DNA of 45,274 bases from Bacteroidota bacterium (GCA_023411265.1 JAEYOX010000099.1:1-45274), one strand, 5' to 3'; shown: positions 1-8,027, numbered from the stretch's first letter. Made by a program: numbers and translations. The notes: generated by a model not told the origin, from the sequence alone.

Positions 1-109
1 CACGGTCGGTAATGATTTTTGCTGATTCCACTTCTCCGTAGTTTTCGAAAAGTGCTTGTAACTCGCTCTCAACTGTATTGTAGTTAAGATTTGAAATAAA
101 AATGTTCAT
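1..109 (-). CDS. RRM-type RNA-binding protein, 5' part only
   Basis: The complement of the first 109 bases reads from an ATG at 109 into an open frame beginning MNIFISNLNYNT and continuing to a FENYGEVESAKI stretch. This is the first beta strand (RNP2-like IFISNL) and first helix of an RNA-recognition motif, as in the short single-RRM proteins of Bacteroidota, which bind RNA in the cytoplasm. Only about 36 codons are inside the window, so RNP1 and the C-terminus cannot be seen. It lies downstream of rnz on the same strand with a gap of 163 bases, so it probably has its own promoter. The family call is firm; the target and the cold-shock role known for some homologues are inference. Confidence 0.85.
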   Translation of the reverse strand, partial: MNIFISNLNYNTVESELQALFENYGEVESAKIITDR

Positions 110-272
110 AATAAAAAATTAAAAAAAGTTGATTAAATAGCGGAAATCAATTAAACGGACATATGAACATTGATTGAATTTCTCATTAAATAATTGGGTG
201 CAAGATACAATTATATTTTAAATCTGTTGTTTTTTCTTGTTACAGAAATATTAAATTTTAAACGATTGATTT
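110..272. other. Intergenic leader between rnz and the RRM gene
   Basis: This AT-rich stretch would hold the promoter and 5' leader of the RRM gene. On the minus strand there is a TATCTTG about 92 bases upstream of the ATG, one T short of TAnnTTTG, with no good -33 partner. Long leaders are common for small RNA-binding protein genes, but no stable hairpin was seen here. Confidence 0.3.
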
Positions 273-1190
273 TCAACCAATTTGAACCGGAATCAATTGC
301 TGCGGAAGATAGGTTTCAGCAAAAATTTTTCTAGCTTCCTCCGTAAAAACGGTAAGATCCTGATATCTGTTAGAAAAATGTCCAAGAATAAGCTTTCCAA
401 CCTGTGCTTTTCGTGCCACCCTCGCCGCTTCTAGGGCGGTGCTGTGCCCGGTATACTGTGCCATTTCGCTGAGATCATGTAAAAAAGTAGCTTCGTGATA
501 CAGCACATCAACCTTCTGAATAACAGGAATTATATCTTCTGAATAACGGGTATCACTGCAAAAGGCATAAGAAACCGATTTGGATGGATCGGTAGTTAGC
601 ACTTCATTTTTCAGAACATATCCATCTTTCAAAATAAAATCTTTTCCCAGTTTAAGCTGGTGATAATCACAGGTTTCAATTTCAGGATATTTTAAAATCT
701 CTTTTATATTAAGATGCCGAGGTTTCGGTTTTTCCTGAAAAAGAAAACCGTTACAATAAATCCTGTGGTCCAGCGGAATTGTAAACACTTGCACTTTCTG
801 GTCTTCGTAAATTTTCTCTGAAACCGTGCTACTCAATTCATGATACACAACTTCAAAACCGCGATGGGTTTCCGTCAACCTGAAAATGGTTTGCAGCATT
901 TCTGCAATTCCTTTCGGGCCATAGATGTGCAAAGGCGTTTCTCTTCCCAGCAACCGGAAAGAAGCGATGAGCCCAGGCAATCCAAAACAATGATCACCAT
1001 GAAGATGCGAAATAAAAATATGGTTGATTTTTGTAAATCTTGCTCTTGCTTTTCTAAGTTGCACCTGGGTACCCTCACCGCAATCGATCAGGAACTGACG
1101 TTCTTCCATTTCCAACAGTTGAGCTGTGGGTGCAGAATTGACAGTGGGTATTGCGGAATTAAAACCGAGAATGGTAAGGTACGTACTCAA
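273..1190 (-). CDS. rnz: Ribonuclease Z (tRNA 3'-processing endonuclease)
   Basis: Metallo-beta-lactamase-fold endonuclease that removes the 3' trailer of tRNA precursors in the cytoplasm. The zinc motif HLHGDH is at about residues 62-67. An early LIDCGEGTQVQLRKA block, the GHSTA segment and a late LGHFSNRY (final metal His) are all in family order. About 305 residues is normal for bacterial RNase Z. No ATG precedes the conserved start STYLTILGFNSAIP; I chose the TTG at 1190 because it matches the usual N-terminus, while an upstream TTG at 1241 would add 17 residues unlike the family. It follows the nucleotide pyrophosphatase gene on the same strand with a short gap, so cotranscription is likely. 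Function is certain, the start fairly so. Confidence 0.95.
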   Translation of the reverse strand: MSTYLTILGFNSAIPTVNSAPTAQLLEMEERQFLIDCGEGTQVQLRKARARFTKINHIFISHLHGDHCFGLPGLIASFRLLGRETPLHIYGPKGIAEMLQTIFRLTETHRGFEVVYHELSSTVSEKIYEDQKVQVFTIPLDHRIYCNGFLFQEKPKPRHLNIKEILKYPEIETCDYHQLKLGKDFILKDGYVLKNEVLTTDPSKSVSYAFCSDTRYSEDIIPVIQKVDVLYHEATFLHDLSEMAQYTGHSTALEAARVARKAQVGKLILGHFSNRYQDLTVFTEEARKIFAETYLPQQLIPVQIG

Positions 1191-1253
1191 AAAAACAGGG
1201 CTTTCGCTATTAATAATTCCGTAAAAATAGGAAAAAATCAACTACGGCGGAAA

Positions 1254-1826
1254 TTACAGTTTGAAAGCGTGCACAAACTGATCCAGTGCTTTTTTCCGGT
1301 GGCTGATCTTGTTTTTTTCGCTGGGGTGCATTTCTGCGAACGTCTTCTCATATCCGGCGGGAACAAAAATAGGGTCATAACCGAAACCCTGAACGCCTTT
1401 GTTTTCATCTAATAAATTTCCAAATACTTTTCCCTCAAAAAACGCCGGACCTTGTTCCGTATAATAACACAACACAGTAACAAAATAAGCTGAGCGCTCT
1501 GTCTTCCCTGACATTTCTTCCAGAACTTTAGCTATATTTTTCTGAAAATCATGATCTGAAGCATATCGTGCGGAGTAAATTCCTGGTCTGCCGTCTAGCG
1601 CATTCACCACCAGTCCGGAATCATCTCCCACACTCGCAATTCCTGTCTTATCAAAACAATACTGTGCTTTGATCAGTGCATTTTCATGAAAAGTAGTTCC
1701 ATTTTCTTCAATTTCATCATGCAGATGATAATCGGTGAGGCTTTTAACCAGAAACCCGGAACCGAGAATCTGCTGAATTTCCTCTTTTTTATGAATATTA
1801 TGTGTGGCGAATAAAATTTCTTTCAT
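1254..1826 (-). CDS. rdgB: RdgB/HAM1 non-canonical purine NTP pyrophosphatase
   Basis: Hydrolyses ITP, dITP and XTP to the monophosphates and so keeps deaminated purines out of DNA and RNA; cytoplasmic. Family marks are the N-terminal FATHNIHKKEEI block (substrate loop, T/S-x-N-x-x-K), VGDDSGLVVNALDGRPGIYSAR in the middle with the catalytic acidic pair, GFGYDPIF, and the C-terminal KNKISHRKKAL segment that contacts the base. At 190 residues it is full length. The ATG at 1826 is the start; a TTG two codons earlier overlaps the stop of the preceding gene and is less likely. It begins two bases after the TGA of the CPBP protease gene, a tight operon. Confidence 0.96.
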   Translation of the reverse strand: MKEILFATHNIHKKEEIQQILGSGFLVKSLTDYHLHDEIEENGTTFHENALIKAQYCFDKTGIASVGDDSGLVVNALDGRPGIYSARYASDHDFQKNIAKVLEEMSGKTERSAYFVTVLCYYTEQGPAFFEGKVFGNLLDENKGVQGFGYDPIFVPAGYEKTFAEMHPSEKNKISHRKKALDQFVHAFKL

Positions 1827-1828
1827 TT

Positions 1829-2671
1829 TCAATAATTATTATTAGAATCCTGTTTCCCGGGATTGAAATTTTTCAACAAATATCCAAATCCCGCCACCAT
1901 TAGAACGCCAATGGCCAGCAGAATATATTCTGATACTGAGAATGCCTCTGCAAAACTTTCCGTTCCGGTATAAACGATGATTAAAGTAGAAACGAGATTA
2001 TTGAAAGCGTGCAACAAAACCGGCATAAGCAGAGAACGTGTAACTTCATACACCCATCCTAAAACGACTCCCAAAAGCATTGCTCCCACAAATTGCCAAG
2101 GATTAAAATGCACTAAACCAAAAAGAAATGCACTGATCCAAATAGCAGTAGTGGATTTCATTCCGTTATTGACCAATCCTTTTTGTATGATCCCGCGAAA
2201 AACAATTTCTTCAAAAACAGGAGCCATCACTACAGCCAGGACAATCATCACCGAAATATCGCTGGATAGCATCTCCATTTGCATCGAAAACCATTCGTAC
2301 ATAGGTCCGAATACTGGTCCTGTAACGGGAATTTGTGAAGTGAGAAATTCAGCTGTCAGCATCATTCCGAACATCAGTGGGAATACCACTAGATATGTTT
2401 TCAGACCGGGAGAACGCATGGGAAAATCAAGTTTTCGTCCGGTTTCGGGTCTGCAAATAAAAAGATCAAAAGCGATGATCGCTCCCATCCACATCACGGC
2501 ATTGGAAACTAAAAGAAAAAAGAAATCATACTGAAAATTTTTTCCCATCGATAACATCCACATCACATTCAGCACACTTACAGCCAAAGTAGGAAGAACA
2601 GCACCAGCGACTAAGATGAAAAAGCCTTTCCAGTCGAAAATAAACAGAGGCATATTTTTTTCAAAAGCCAT
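1829..2671 (-). CDS. CPBP-family intramembrane metalloprotease
   Basis: Integral membrane protein of 280 residues with about seven or eight hydrophobic segments. It carries the motifs of the CPBP (CAAX protease/Abi, Rce1-like) family: EEIVFRG with Glu154, Glu155 and Arg159; a second motif with His188 (FGLVHFN); and a third with His221 and Asn225 (HAFNN). These residues form the active site in Rce1-type glutamate proteases. The bacterial substrates are unknown; some homologues process or give immunity to peptides. It is the first gene of an operon with rdgB, two bases apart, and diverges from prfC. A TATCTTTG box lies 18 bases upstream of the ATG. Family call is firm; the biological role is not known. 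Confidence 0.9.
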   Translation of the reverse strand: MAFEKNMPLFIFDWKGFFILVAGAVLPTLAVSVLNVMWMLSMGKNFQYDFFFLLVSNAVMWMGAIIAFDLFICRPETGRKLDFPMRSPGLKTYLVVFPLMFGMMLTAEFLTSQIPVTGPVFGPMYEWFSMQMEMLSSDISVMIVLAVVMAPVFEEIVFRGIIQKGLVNNGMKSTTAIWISAFLFGLVHFNPWQFVGAMLLGVVLGWVYEVTRSLLMPVLLHAFNNLVSTLIIVYTGTESFAEAFSVSEYILLAIGVLMVAGFGYLLKNFNPGKQDSNNNY

Positions 2672-2688
2672 TTTTAATTATTTCCGGG

Positions 2689-2715
2689 CAAAGATAGCAA
2701 ACTTTGAATACTCAA
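2689..2715 (-). promoter_or_regulatory. Promoter of the CPBP-rdgB operon
   Basis: On the minus strand TATCTTTG (a perfect TAnnTTTG -7 box, plus positions 2689-2696) is preceded by TTG with a 16-base spacer, slightly shorter than the usual 17-23. It sits just upstream of the ATG at 2671. Confidence 0.6.
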
Positions 2716-2765
2716 GTTTTCTGTTCTCAGGTAAAATACCGATTTTTGCAACCATAAAATTCAAT

Positions 2766-4358
2766 ATGTCAAACCTCATCAAAGAAATACAAAAACGGAA
2801 AACCTTCGGTATTATATCGCATCCCGATGCCGGAAAAACTACCCTTACTGAAAAACTGCTTCTTTTCGGCGGTGCTATTCAGGAAGCCGGAGCGGTAAAA
2901 TCTAATAAAATAAAAAAAGGTGCTACTTCCGACTTCATGGAAATTGAGAGACAAAGGGGTATTTCTGTAGCCACTTCGGTTCTGGCATTTGAATACAAAG
3001 GGTTCAAAATCAATATTCTGGATACACCCGGACATAAGGATTTTGCTGAAGATACTTATCGAACTTTAACAGCGGTTGATTCCGTAATTGTTGTGATTGA
3101 TGTGGCAAAAGGTGTGGAAGAGCAAACCGAAAAACTGGTACAGGTATGCCGGATGAGAAATATTCCGATGCTGGTATTCATTAATAAATTAGACCGTGAA
3201 GGAAGAGACGCTTTCGACCTGCTTGATGAAGTGGAACAGAAACTGGGACTCACCGTAACTCCTCTGTCGTTGCCAATCGGTATGGGATCCGATTTTCAGG
3301 GAATTTATAATATCTGGGAAAAAAACATTGAGTTCTTTCTGGAAGAAAAGAAACAAAAAGTGGGAGCTTCCGTGAAAATTACTGATATTCAGGATGTAGA
3401 AGTGGATGAAATGATTGGCAAAAAAGCTGCGTCCACTCTTCGTGAAGAACTGGAACTGGTGGAATCCGTTTATCCCGAATTTAACAGGAACGATTATATA
3501 GAGGGAAATTTGCAACCGGTTTTCTTCGGGTCTGCACTTAATAATTTCGGAGTTCGTGAACTTCTGGATGCTTTTATTGAGATTGCGCCGATGCCTCAGC
3601 CCAAGGAGTCGGATATCCGGCTGGTTCGCCCGGAGGAGGAGAATTTCACAGGATTTGTTTTTAAAATTCACGCCAATATGGACCCCAAACACCGTGATCG
3701 CCTGGCGTTCGTTAAAATTGTTTCGGGCACTTTTAAAAGAAATGAAAATTACCTACTGGTTCGTGAAGGAAAAAAAATAAAATTTTCGGCACCCAATGCT
3801 TTTTTCGCAGATAAAAAAGAAGTGGTAGAAGAAAGTTTTCCGGGAGATATTGTCGGTTTGCACGACACCGGAAATTTCCGGATCGGCGATACGCTTACGG
3901 CCGGCGAAAAACTTTCCTTCAAAGGAATACCGAATTTCTCACCGGAACATTTCAGATATATCAACAATAATGATCCTCTGAAAGCCAAACAGCTGGCAAA
4001 AGGTATTGATCAACTTATGGATGAGGGTGTGGCCCAACTCTTTACGCTGGAAATGAACGGCCGGAAAATCATTGGAACAGTTGGCGCATTACAATACGAG
4101 GTAATTCAATACCGCTTGGAACATGAATACGGCGCAAAATGCACCTATGAACCGCTTTCTATACACAAAGCCTGCTGGGTGGAAGCAGATGAGAAATCTG
4201 AAGAATTTAAGGAATTTGCCAGATTAAAACAGCGGTTTATGGCTCGTGACAAATACGGTCAACTGGTGTTTCTTGCCGATTCTTCCTTCACAATTCAAAT
4301 GACCCAAGAGAAATTCCCGAATGTGAAACTGCATTTTATTAGCGAATTTTCTCAATAA
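2766..4358 (+). CDS. prfC: Peptide chain release factor 3 (RF3)
   Basis: Translational GTPase that recycles RF1/RF2 from the ribosome after peptide release. The G1 motif is in GIISHPDAGKTTL near the N-terminus, switch II in DTPGHKDF, and G4 is NKLDREGRD; the RF3-specific block TLEMNGRKIIGTVGALQYEVIQYRLEHEYG lies in the C-terminal part. From the ATG at 2766 the protein is 530 residues, the same size as E. coli RF3 (529). The reading frame is open another 50 codons upstream, but that segment overlaps the divergent CPBP gene and has no family similarity, so MSNLIKEIQKRK is taken as the start. No clear terminator follows. Confidence 0.97.
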   Translation: MSNLIKEIQKRKTFGIISHPDAGKTTLTEKLLLFGGAIQEAGAVKSNKIKKGATSDFMEIERQRGISVATSVLAFEYKGFKINILDTPGHKDFAEDTYRTLTAVDSVIVVIDVAKGVEEQTEKLVQVCRMRNIPMLVFINKLDREGRDAFDLLDEVEQKLGLTVTPLSLPIGMGSDFQGIYNIWEKNIEFFLEEKKQKVGASVKITDIQDVEVDEMIGKKAASTLREELELVESVYPEFNRNDYIEGNLQPVFFGSALNNFGVRELLDAFIEIAPMPQPKESDIRLVRPEEENFTGFVFKIHANMDPKHRDRLAFVKIVSGTFKRNENYLLVREGKKIKFSAPNAFFADKKEVVEESFPGDIVGLHDTGNFRIGDTLTAGEKLSFKGIPNFSPEHFRYINNNDPLKAKQLAKGIDQLMDEGVAQLFTLEMNGRKIIGTVGALQYEVIQYRLEHEYGAKCTYEPLSIHKACWVEADEKSEEFKEFARLKQRFMARDKYGQLVFLADSSFTIQMTQEKFPNVKLHFISEFSQ

Positions 4359-4515
4359 AATAAAGTTTTGTCTTATCGGAGTCGATCTACTTTAATGCAA
4401 AAATTATATTTCTCAGGCTGTCTTTTACCTCCAAAGTTAGAATATAATTAAATGGATTTTTGGATAAATGCTCAGGCTTGGCGATCCCAGCTCTGTTTCA
4501 TGCGGACCCAGTTGT

Positions 4516-4549
4516 TTTGAAATGGCCACTGTTGATTTTCGTAATTTTG
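4516..4549 (+). promoter_or_regulatory. Promoter of the lipoprotein esterase
   Basis: TTTG at 4516-4519, a 22-base spacer, then a perfect -7 box TAATTTTG at 4542-4549. The box ends only eight bases before the ATG at 4558, so the transcript would have almost no leader. This decides the start: the longer frame from 4468 would begin upstream of the promoter. Confidence 0.65.
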
Positions 4550-4557
4550 TGTATCGA

Positions 4558-5424
4558 ATGACTAAAAAAAACATTTTCTACTATTTTTTGATTATAACAG
4601 TTTCTATTCTGTTGTTTTCGTGTAATACTAAACACCGAATCTGGGTAGGCAAGGGAACAGAACAGAAAATTTTCAACTTGAAATATGGGGAACACAAAAA
4701 ACAGAACTTGGATATTTTTCTGCCTCCCTATTACACTCCGGATACACCAGTAGTAATGCTGGTACACGGTGGTTTTTGGAAATTCGGACGTAAGCAGAAA
4801 ATGATACAGATACAGAATTTTCTTCACCGCCACCGCATTCCTACCGTGAATATCAACTACCGTTTGGTAAGCAAAAGACACAAAATAACTTACCGTGAAC
4901 AATTGCAAGATATTGGCATGGCAATCCAAAAATTCAATTCACTCTCAGCAAATGCTGACCTGATGAGGGACCATTATATTCTTCTGGGGGAAAGTTCGGG
5001 GGCGCATCTCGCATTATTATACGGTTACCGAAATCCGGATCAGGTCAAGAAAATCATTTCTCTGAGCGGCCCTTCAGATTTTTATTCAGAAAAATATCTC
5101 AATTCGCTGTATTCCCGTTATACTTCACCAACGATTGAAGATGTAGTAGGTGAAAGATTTGACCGGAAAAATTTTTCAGAAAAATTCAAAGAAGCCAGCC
5201 CTATTTCGCAAATTACCCCAGTTCCTACGCTTATTTTTCAGGGAGCCAGAGATCCTTTGGTTCATAAAAATCAAGGAATTGCTTTGGACAGTGCTTTGAG
5301 TGCAATGGAGATTCCTCACCGTTTTATTTTCATGGCGGGAACAGGACACACACCGCGACTGTACAGCAAAAAAAAGCGGGACAGCATTATACTTCCCTCC
5401 ATATTGGAATGGATTCAAAATTAA
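4558..5424 (+). CDS. Lipoprotein alpha/beta hydrolase (esterase/lipase-like)
   Basis: An exported lipoprotein of 288 residues with an alpha/beta-hydrolase fold. The N-terminus has a hydrophobic stretch ending in a lipobox with Cys22 (LFSC). The oxyanion motif HGGFW is at 70-74, the nucleophile elbow G-E-S-S-G gives Ser146, and the likely acid and base are Asp232 (GARDP) and His264 (GTGHTP). The pattern resembles the carboxylesterase/BD-FAE and kynurenine formamidase-like group; the substrate cannot be told. The start at 4558 is preferred over 4468 because the signal peptide begins there and the promoter lies just before it. Its stop shares TTAA with the stop of the convergent DedA gene. Confidence 0.85.
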   Translation: MTKKNIFYYFLIITVSILLFSCNTKHRIWVGKGTEQKIFNLKYGEHKKQNLDIFLPPYYTPDTPVVMLVHGGFWKFGRKQKMIQIQNFLHRHRIPTVNINYRLVSKRHKITYREQLQDIGMAIQKFNSLSANADLMRDHYILLGESSGAHLALLYGYRNPDQVKKIISLSGPSDFYSEKYLNSLYSRYTSPTIEDVVGERFDRKNFSEKFKEASPISQITPVPTLIFQGARDPLVHKNQGIALDSALSAMEIPHRFIFMAGTGHTPRLYSKKKRDSIILPSILEWIQN

Positions 5425-6107
5425 GGCTGGTTGGGCATATCCGGTTCTTCATGTTTTCCAAAAACGATTTTGAAAATGACAGGCAATGTGGTGAAAACGA
5501 TAAGAATGAGGATAATGAGCTCGAGGTGTGCTTTCAGATCAATTCCAAACTGGTCGATGAAAAGCTTGTCCAGATAATGTCCGGCAAACACCAGTGAAAA
5601 AGACCAGAGTAATGCCCCCAAAACATTGTCGAGCAAAAAACGTCCTTTATTCATGCCTACAATCCCTGCAACTATCGGAACGAAAGTTCTTACGATTGGG
5701 AGAAACCTAGCCAAGATAATGGCTAAACTGCCATGTTTAGCGAAGAAATTATGCGCCTGATACAGATATTTTTTCTTATAAAAGAATGTATCCTTTTTTT
5801 TGTAAAGTGTAGGGCCGGCTTTTCTTCCGAACCAATAACCTACTTCATTACCAATGATGGCCGCTATCGCAATAGAAAGTGCCAACAGGGTGGTATCCAG
5901 AAAATCGCTTCCTGTAGAACCGTAAGCAGAACTGATCATTTCAACAGAATAGATTCCGGAGATAAACAGAAGACTGTCACCCGGAAGGAAAAAACCTATA
6001 AACAAACCTGTTTCGGCAAAAATAATGAAAAGTATCAGCCAATAACCACCTAGCTTGATGTAAAATTCAGGATTTAAAAGATCTTTCCAGCTATCAAAAT
6101 GCTCCAT
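5421..6107 (-). CDS. DedA/VTT-domain membrane protein
   Basis: Inner-membrane protein of 228 residues from the DedA (VTT) family, whose members take part in envelope homeostasis; some are lipid flippases or affect undecaprenyl phosphate recycling. Visible marks are Glu32 in an early hydrophobic segment, LPGDSLL at 41-47, and the signature ARFLPIVRTFVPIVAG around 133-148 with both conserved arginines (134, 140). The start at 6107 fits the family N-terminus and a perfect -7 box 19 bases upstream; the frame stays open to 6284 but that extension has no family character. It converges on the esterase gene with overlapping stop codons. The family is certain; the precise transport role is not. Confidence 0.92.
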   Translation of the reverse strand: MEHFDSWKDLLNPEFYIKLGGYWLILFIIFAETGLFIGFFLPGDSLLFISGIYSVEMISSAYGSTGSDFLDTTLLALSIAIAAIIGNEVGYWFGRKAGPTLYKKKDTFFYKKKYLYQAHNFFAKHGSLAIILARFLPIVRTFVPIVAGIVGMNKGRFLLDNVLGALLWSFSLVFAGHYLDKLFIDQFGIDLKAHLELIILILIVFTTLPVIFKIVFGKHEEPDMPNQP

Positions 6108-6125
6108 TAATTTTTTAGATTTGGG

Positions 6126-6133
6126 CAAAAATA
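6126..6133 (-). promoter_or_regulatory. -7 box of the DedA gene
   Basis: Minus-strand TATTTTTG is a perfect TAnnTTTG, 19 bases upstream of the ATG at 6107. No TTG was found at the expected -33 distance. It supports the shorter DedA reading frame. Confidence 0.5.
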
Positions 6134-6312
6134 ATGTAATTACAGCTTCCATGAAAATTATTAAGACTTTTTTAACAACCCGTTCTATTAATGGAAAAAC
6201 CTTCAGAAACTGAAGGCAGCAATTTCCGATTGGTACATTTTGCGTAAACGAATTCTTATGGCGAGGAAATGGGTGCTTTGTCATTCTACAGAAACTAAAA
6301 TATTCTGCTTTA

Positions 6313-6333
6313 TTTCACGCAGATTCAGCAGAT
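6313..6333. repeat. Degenerate 'cgcagatt-cagcagat' intergenic repeat
   Basis: The sequence reads TTTCACGCAGATTCAGCAGA and ends in T, with two CAGAT units, and a related ATTCACAGATTCAGTGA follows about 40 bases on. I recall short intergenic repeats built on CGCAGATT and its complement AATCTGCG in flavobacterial genomes. Only one block is visible here, so the repeat status is inference. Confidence 0.35.
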
Positions 6334-6358
6334 CGTAGTGAAAATGCTGTGGATTTTG

Positions 6359-6386
6359 ATATTCACAGATTCAGTGAGGTGAATAT
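6359..6386. other. 8-bp inverted repeat
   Basis: ATATTCAC and GTGAATAT pair perfectly around a 12-base loop. There is no T-run, so it is not a typical terminator. It could be part of the repeat block or a small structured RNA. Confidence 0.35.
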
Positions 6387-6614
6387 GCTGATGTTCGAAT
6401 GAATAAGCCGAGAAATGACTTACGGGATTTAACAAAATCATTCAATCTATCATTTTGTTTGCAATTTTCGAAACCTTACGAGTGGACACTACACCATGCA
6501 CTGCACCCCGCCAAATATAAAATCACAAATCGAACAAAAGAGGACACACAATAATGCACGGTTTTTTGCGTATATTAAATGTGTACGATGGCCTGCTTTC
6601 TTAAAAATATTTTT

Positions 6615-6622
6615 TATTTTTG
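6615..6622 (+). promoter_or_regulatory. -7 box of the secreted hypothetical gene
   Basis: TATTTTTG matches TAnnTTTG and lies 67 bases before the ATG at 6690. No -33 TTG is visible. It argues that the start is 6690 and not 6579. Confidence 0.4.
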
Positions 6623-6689
6623 TTGCGGTTATTACCTGAATATGAAGATTAAAAAGAAAAGGGACACCACCTTTTCACAAAAAACCATT

Positions 6690-7229
6690 ATGAGAAAAAT
6701 CCATTTATTGCTAGCCTTATTCGTTTTTGCTTTTTCTTTCTCTCAAATCAAAGTACTGAAAAATGAAAATTTGGTCGAAGTAGGCAAAGAAAATGCTATT
6801 GCACTATATAAAAAACAAAATAAATATGTTTTTAATTATCAGGATATTAATAACAGTAACCTGAATACGTACCGGTCTTTTCATTTCCACGATTTGAATA
6901 AAGACTTCGATCAGCTTTATAAAATGATTTCAGATGGTTTTATAGATATGCCCCAAAGTGAAATACAACTGGAATTGCCGAATGATATTATTGGATTGAA
7001 TTTTGCGAAAAATTATGGCCAAACAACTGTTCAGTTTGTACATTACATTAATAAAAGCAGAAAACATATAGGAAAAAGCCAGTTTCTCACGAAGAATCAA
7101 ATCGATAAAATATTCGGGAAAAACCATGGAAAAACTCGCCAAACCACTGCTGCCAGAGCAAAAACCACGATTCAGCCTTACGAAAAAAAAGATACTGTAG
7201 CAGGGAATAGTGCGACAAATAAAAAATAA
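6690..7229 (+). CDS. Secreted hypothetical protein
   Basis: A 179-residue protein I do not recognise. The first 19 residues (MRKIHLLLALFVFAFSFSQ) are a clean Sec signal peptide of the flavobacterial type, cut after the SQ region without a lipobox, so it should be periplasmic or secreted. The mature part is lysine- and asparagine-rich, with mixed beta/alpha character and no repeats. The last 40 residues are basic and low in complexity (KTRQTTAARAKTT), probably disordered. The frame is open from 6579, but the signal peptide and a -7 box at 6615 place the start at 6690. It is followed by a hairpin and then the ABC ATPase on the same strand. Confidence 0.75.
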   Translation: MRKIHLLLALFVFAFSFSQIKVLKNENLVEVGKENAIALYKKQNKYVFNYQDINNSNLNTYRSFHFHDLNKDFDQLYKMISDGFIDMPQSEIQLELPNDIIGLNFAKNYGQTTVQFVHYINKSRKHIGKSQFLTKNQIDKIFGKNHGKTRQTTAARAKTTIQPYEKKDTVAGNSATNKK

Positions 7230-7252
7230 ATTTCGCATAAATACAAGACAAA

Positions 7253-7275
7253 AACTCGTTCATCTTGAATGAGTT
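7253..7275 (+). terminator. Hairpin after the secreted hypothetical
   Basis: AACTCGTTCA and TGAATGAGTT form a 10-bp stem (one G-T pair) with a 3-base loop, followed by a weak T-rich stretch. It lies between the secreted protein gene and the ABC ATPase gene and could be a terminator or attenuator. Confidence 0.5.
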
Positions 7276-7306
7276 GATCTTTATCCTTTAATTAAATCCT
7301 TAATTC

Positions 7307-8002
7307 ATGTCTTTAGAAGTCATTCATTTAACAAAAAAATTTGGCGAACAAACGGCGCTGAATGACATCAATATTTCGATAAAAAAGAACGAGATCATTG
7401 GATTACTAGGTCCGAATGGCGCAGGAAAATCAACGCTGATGAAATCCATTGTAGGTGTTTTAAAAATTGACGAAGGTGAAATTCATTTCAACGGGAAGAA
7501 TATTACCCAAAATGAAATCGAAACCAAAAAAAATATCGGTTTTTTGCCGGAAAACAATCCTCTGTATCTAGACATGTACGTGAAGGAATATCTTCATTTT
7601 GTGGCGAATCTTCATAAAATCGCTAATTCCACAGTGGATGAAGTGATAGAACTGGTAGGCATCACACCAGAAAAATCAAAAAAAATAGGACAACTTTCCA
7701 AAGGATATAAGCAGCGAGTAGGTTTGGCACAGGCGATTCTTCATCAGCCGGATTTGCTTATTCTGGATGAACCAACGAATGGTTTGGATCCGAATCAGAT
7801 TCTGGAAATCCGCAATGTAATTCGGGAAATCGGCCAAGAAAAAACCGTTATTCTGTCCACGCACATTATGCAGGAGGTGGAAGCTCTGTGTTCGCGGGTG
7901 ATTCTGATTCATCAGGGAAATATTCTTCAGGACTCTCCTATTGAGGCCTTTAAAGGAAAATATGAAAGCCTGGAAGAAGCTTTCGCCAGCTATACTTCAT
8001 AA
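7307..8002 (+). CDS. ABC transporter ATP-binding protein, GldA-like
   Basis: ATPase of an ABC-2-type exporter. Walker A GPNGAGKST is at 35-43, the signature LSKGYKQR at 130-137, Walker B LLILDEP at 150-156, and the H-loop His at 186 (STHIMQE). The sequence belongs with GldA-type ATPases of Bacteroidota (LSKGY-QRVGLA, DPNQ--EIR, LSTHIMQEVEA). Classical GldA is about 300 residues; this protein is 231 and lacks the C-terminal extension, so it may be a paralogue with another cargo. No permease gene such as gldF or gldG is next to it, so it must find its membrane partner elsewhere. The ATPase call is firm, assignment to gliding is not. A bidirectional terminator follows. Confidence 0.92.
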   Translation: MSLEVIHLTKKFGEQTALNDINISIKKNEIIGLLGPNGAGKSTLMKSIVGVLKIDEGEIHFNGKNITQNEIETKKNIGFLPENNPLYLDMYVKEYLHFVANLHKIANSTVDEVIELVGITPEKSKKIGQLSKGYKQRVGLAQAILHQPDLLILDEPTNGLDPNQILEIRNVIREIGQEKTVILSTHIMQEVEALCSRVILIHQGNILQDSPIEAFKGKYESLEEAFASYTS

Positions 8003-8027
8003 ATATGATCGGCAAATATTAAATGAT

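Larger units (their letters stand above)
6134..6689. other. Gene-poor interval between DedA and the secreted hypothetical
   Basis: About 550 bases without a convincing gene; the open frames over it are weak extensions of the neighbours. It holds the degenerate CAGATT repeat block (6313-6333), an 8-bp hairpin (6359-6386) and a -7 box (6615-6622) for the following gene. Nothing else is recognised. Confidence 0.5.

Noticed and set aside
840..1412. Plus-strand open frame of 190 residues across rnz and rdgB
   Set aside because: It is antisense to two well conserved genes and has no domain or promoter; a shadow frame.
1977..2534. Plus-strand open frame of 185 residues inside the CPBP gene
   Set aside because: Antisense to a gene with complete catalytic motifs; composition is that of a mirrored membrane protein.
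4468..4557. N-terminal extension of the esterase
   Set aside because: The extension precedes a strong promoter and a clean lipoprotein signal peptide that begins at 4558.
6108..6284. N-terminal extension of the DedA protein
   Set aside because: It lies upstream of a perfect -7 box and has no family similarity.
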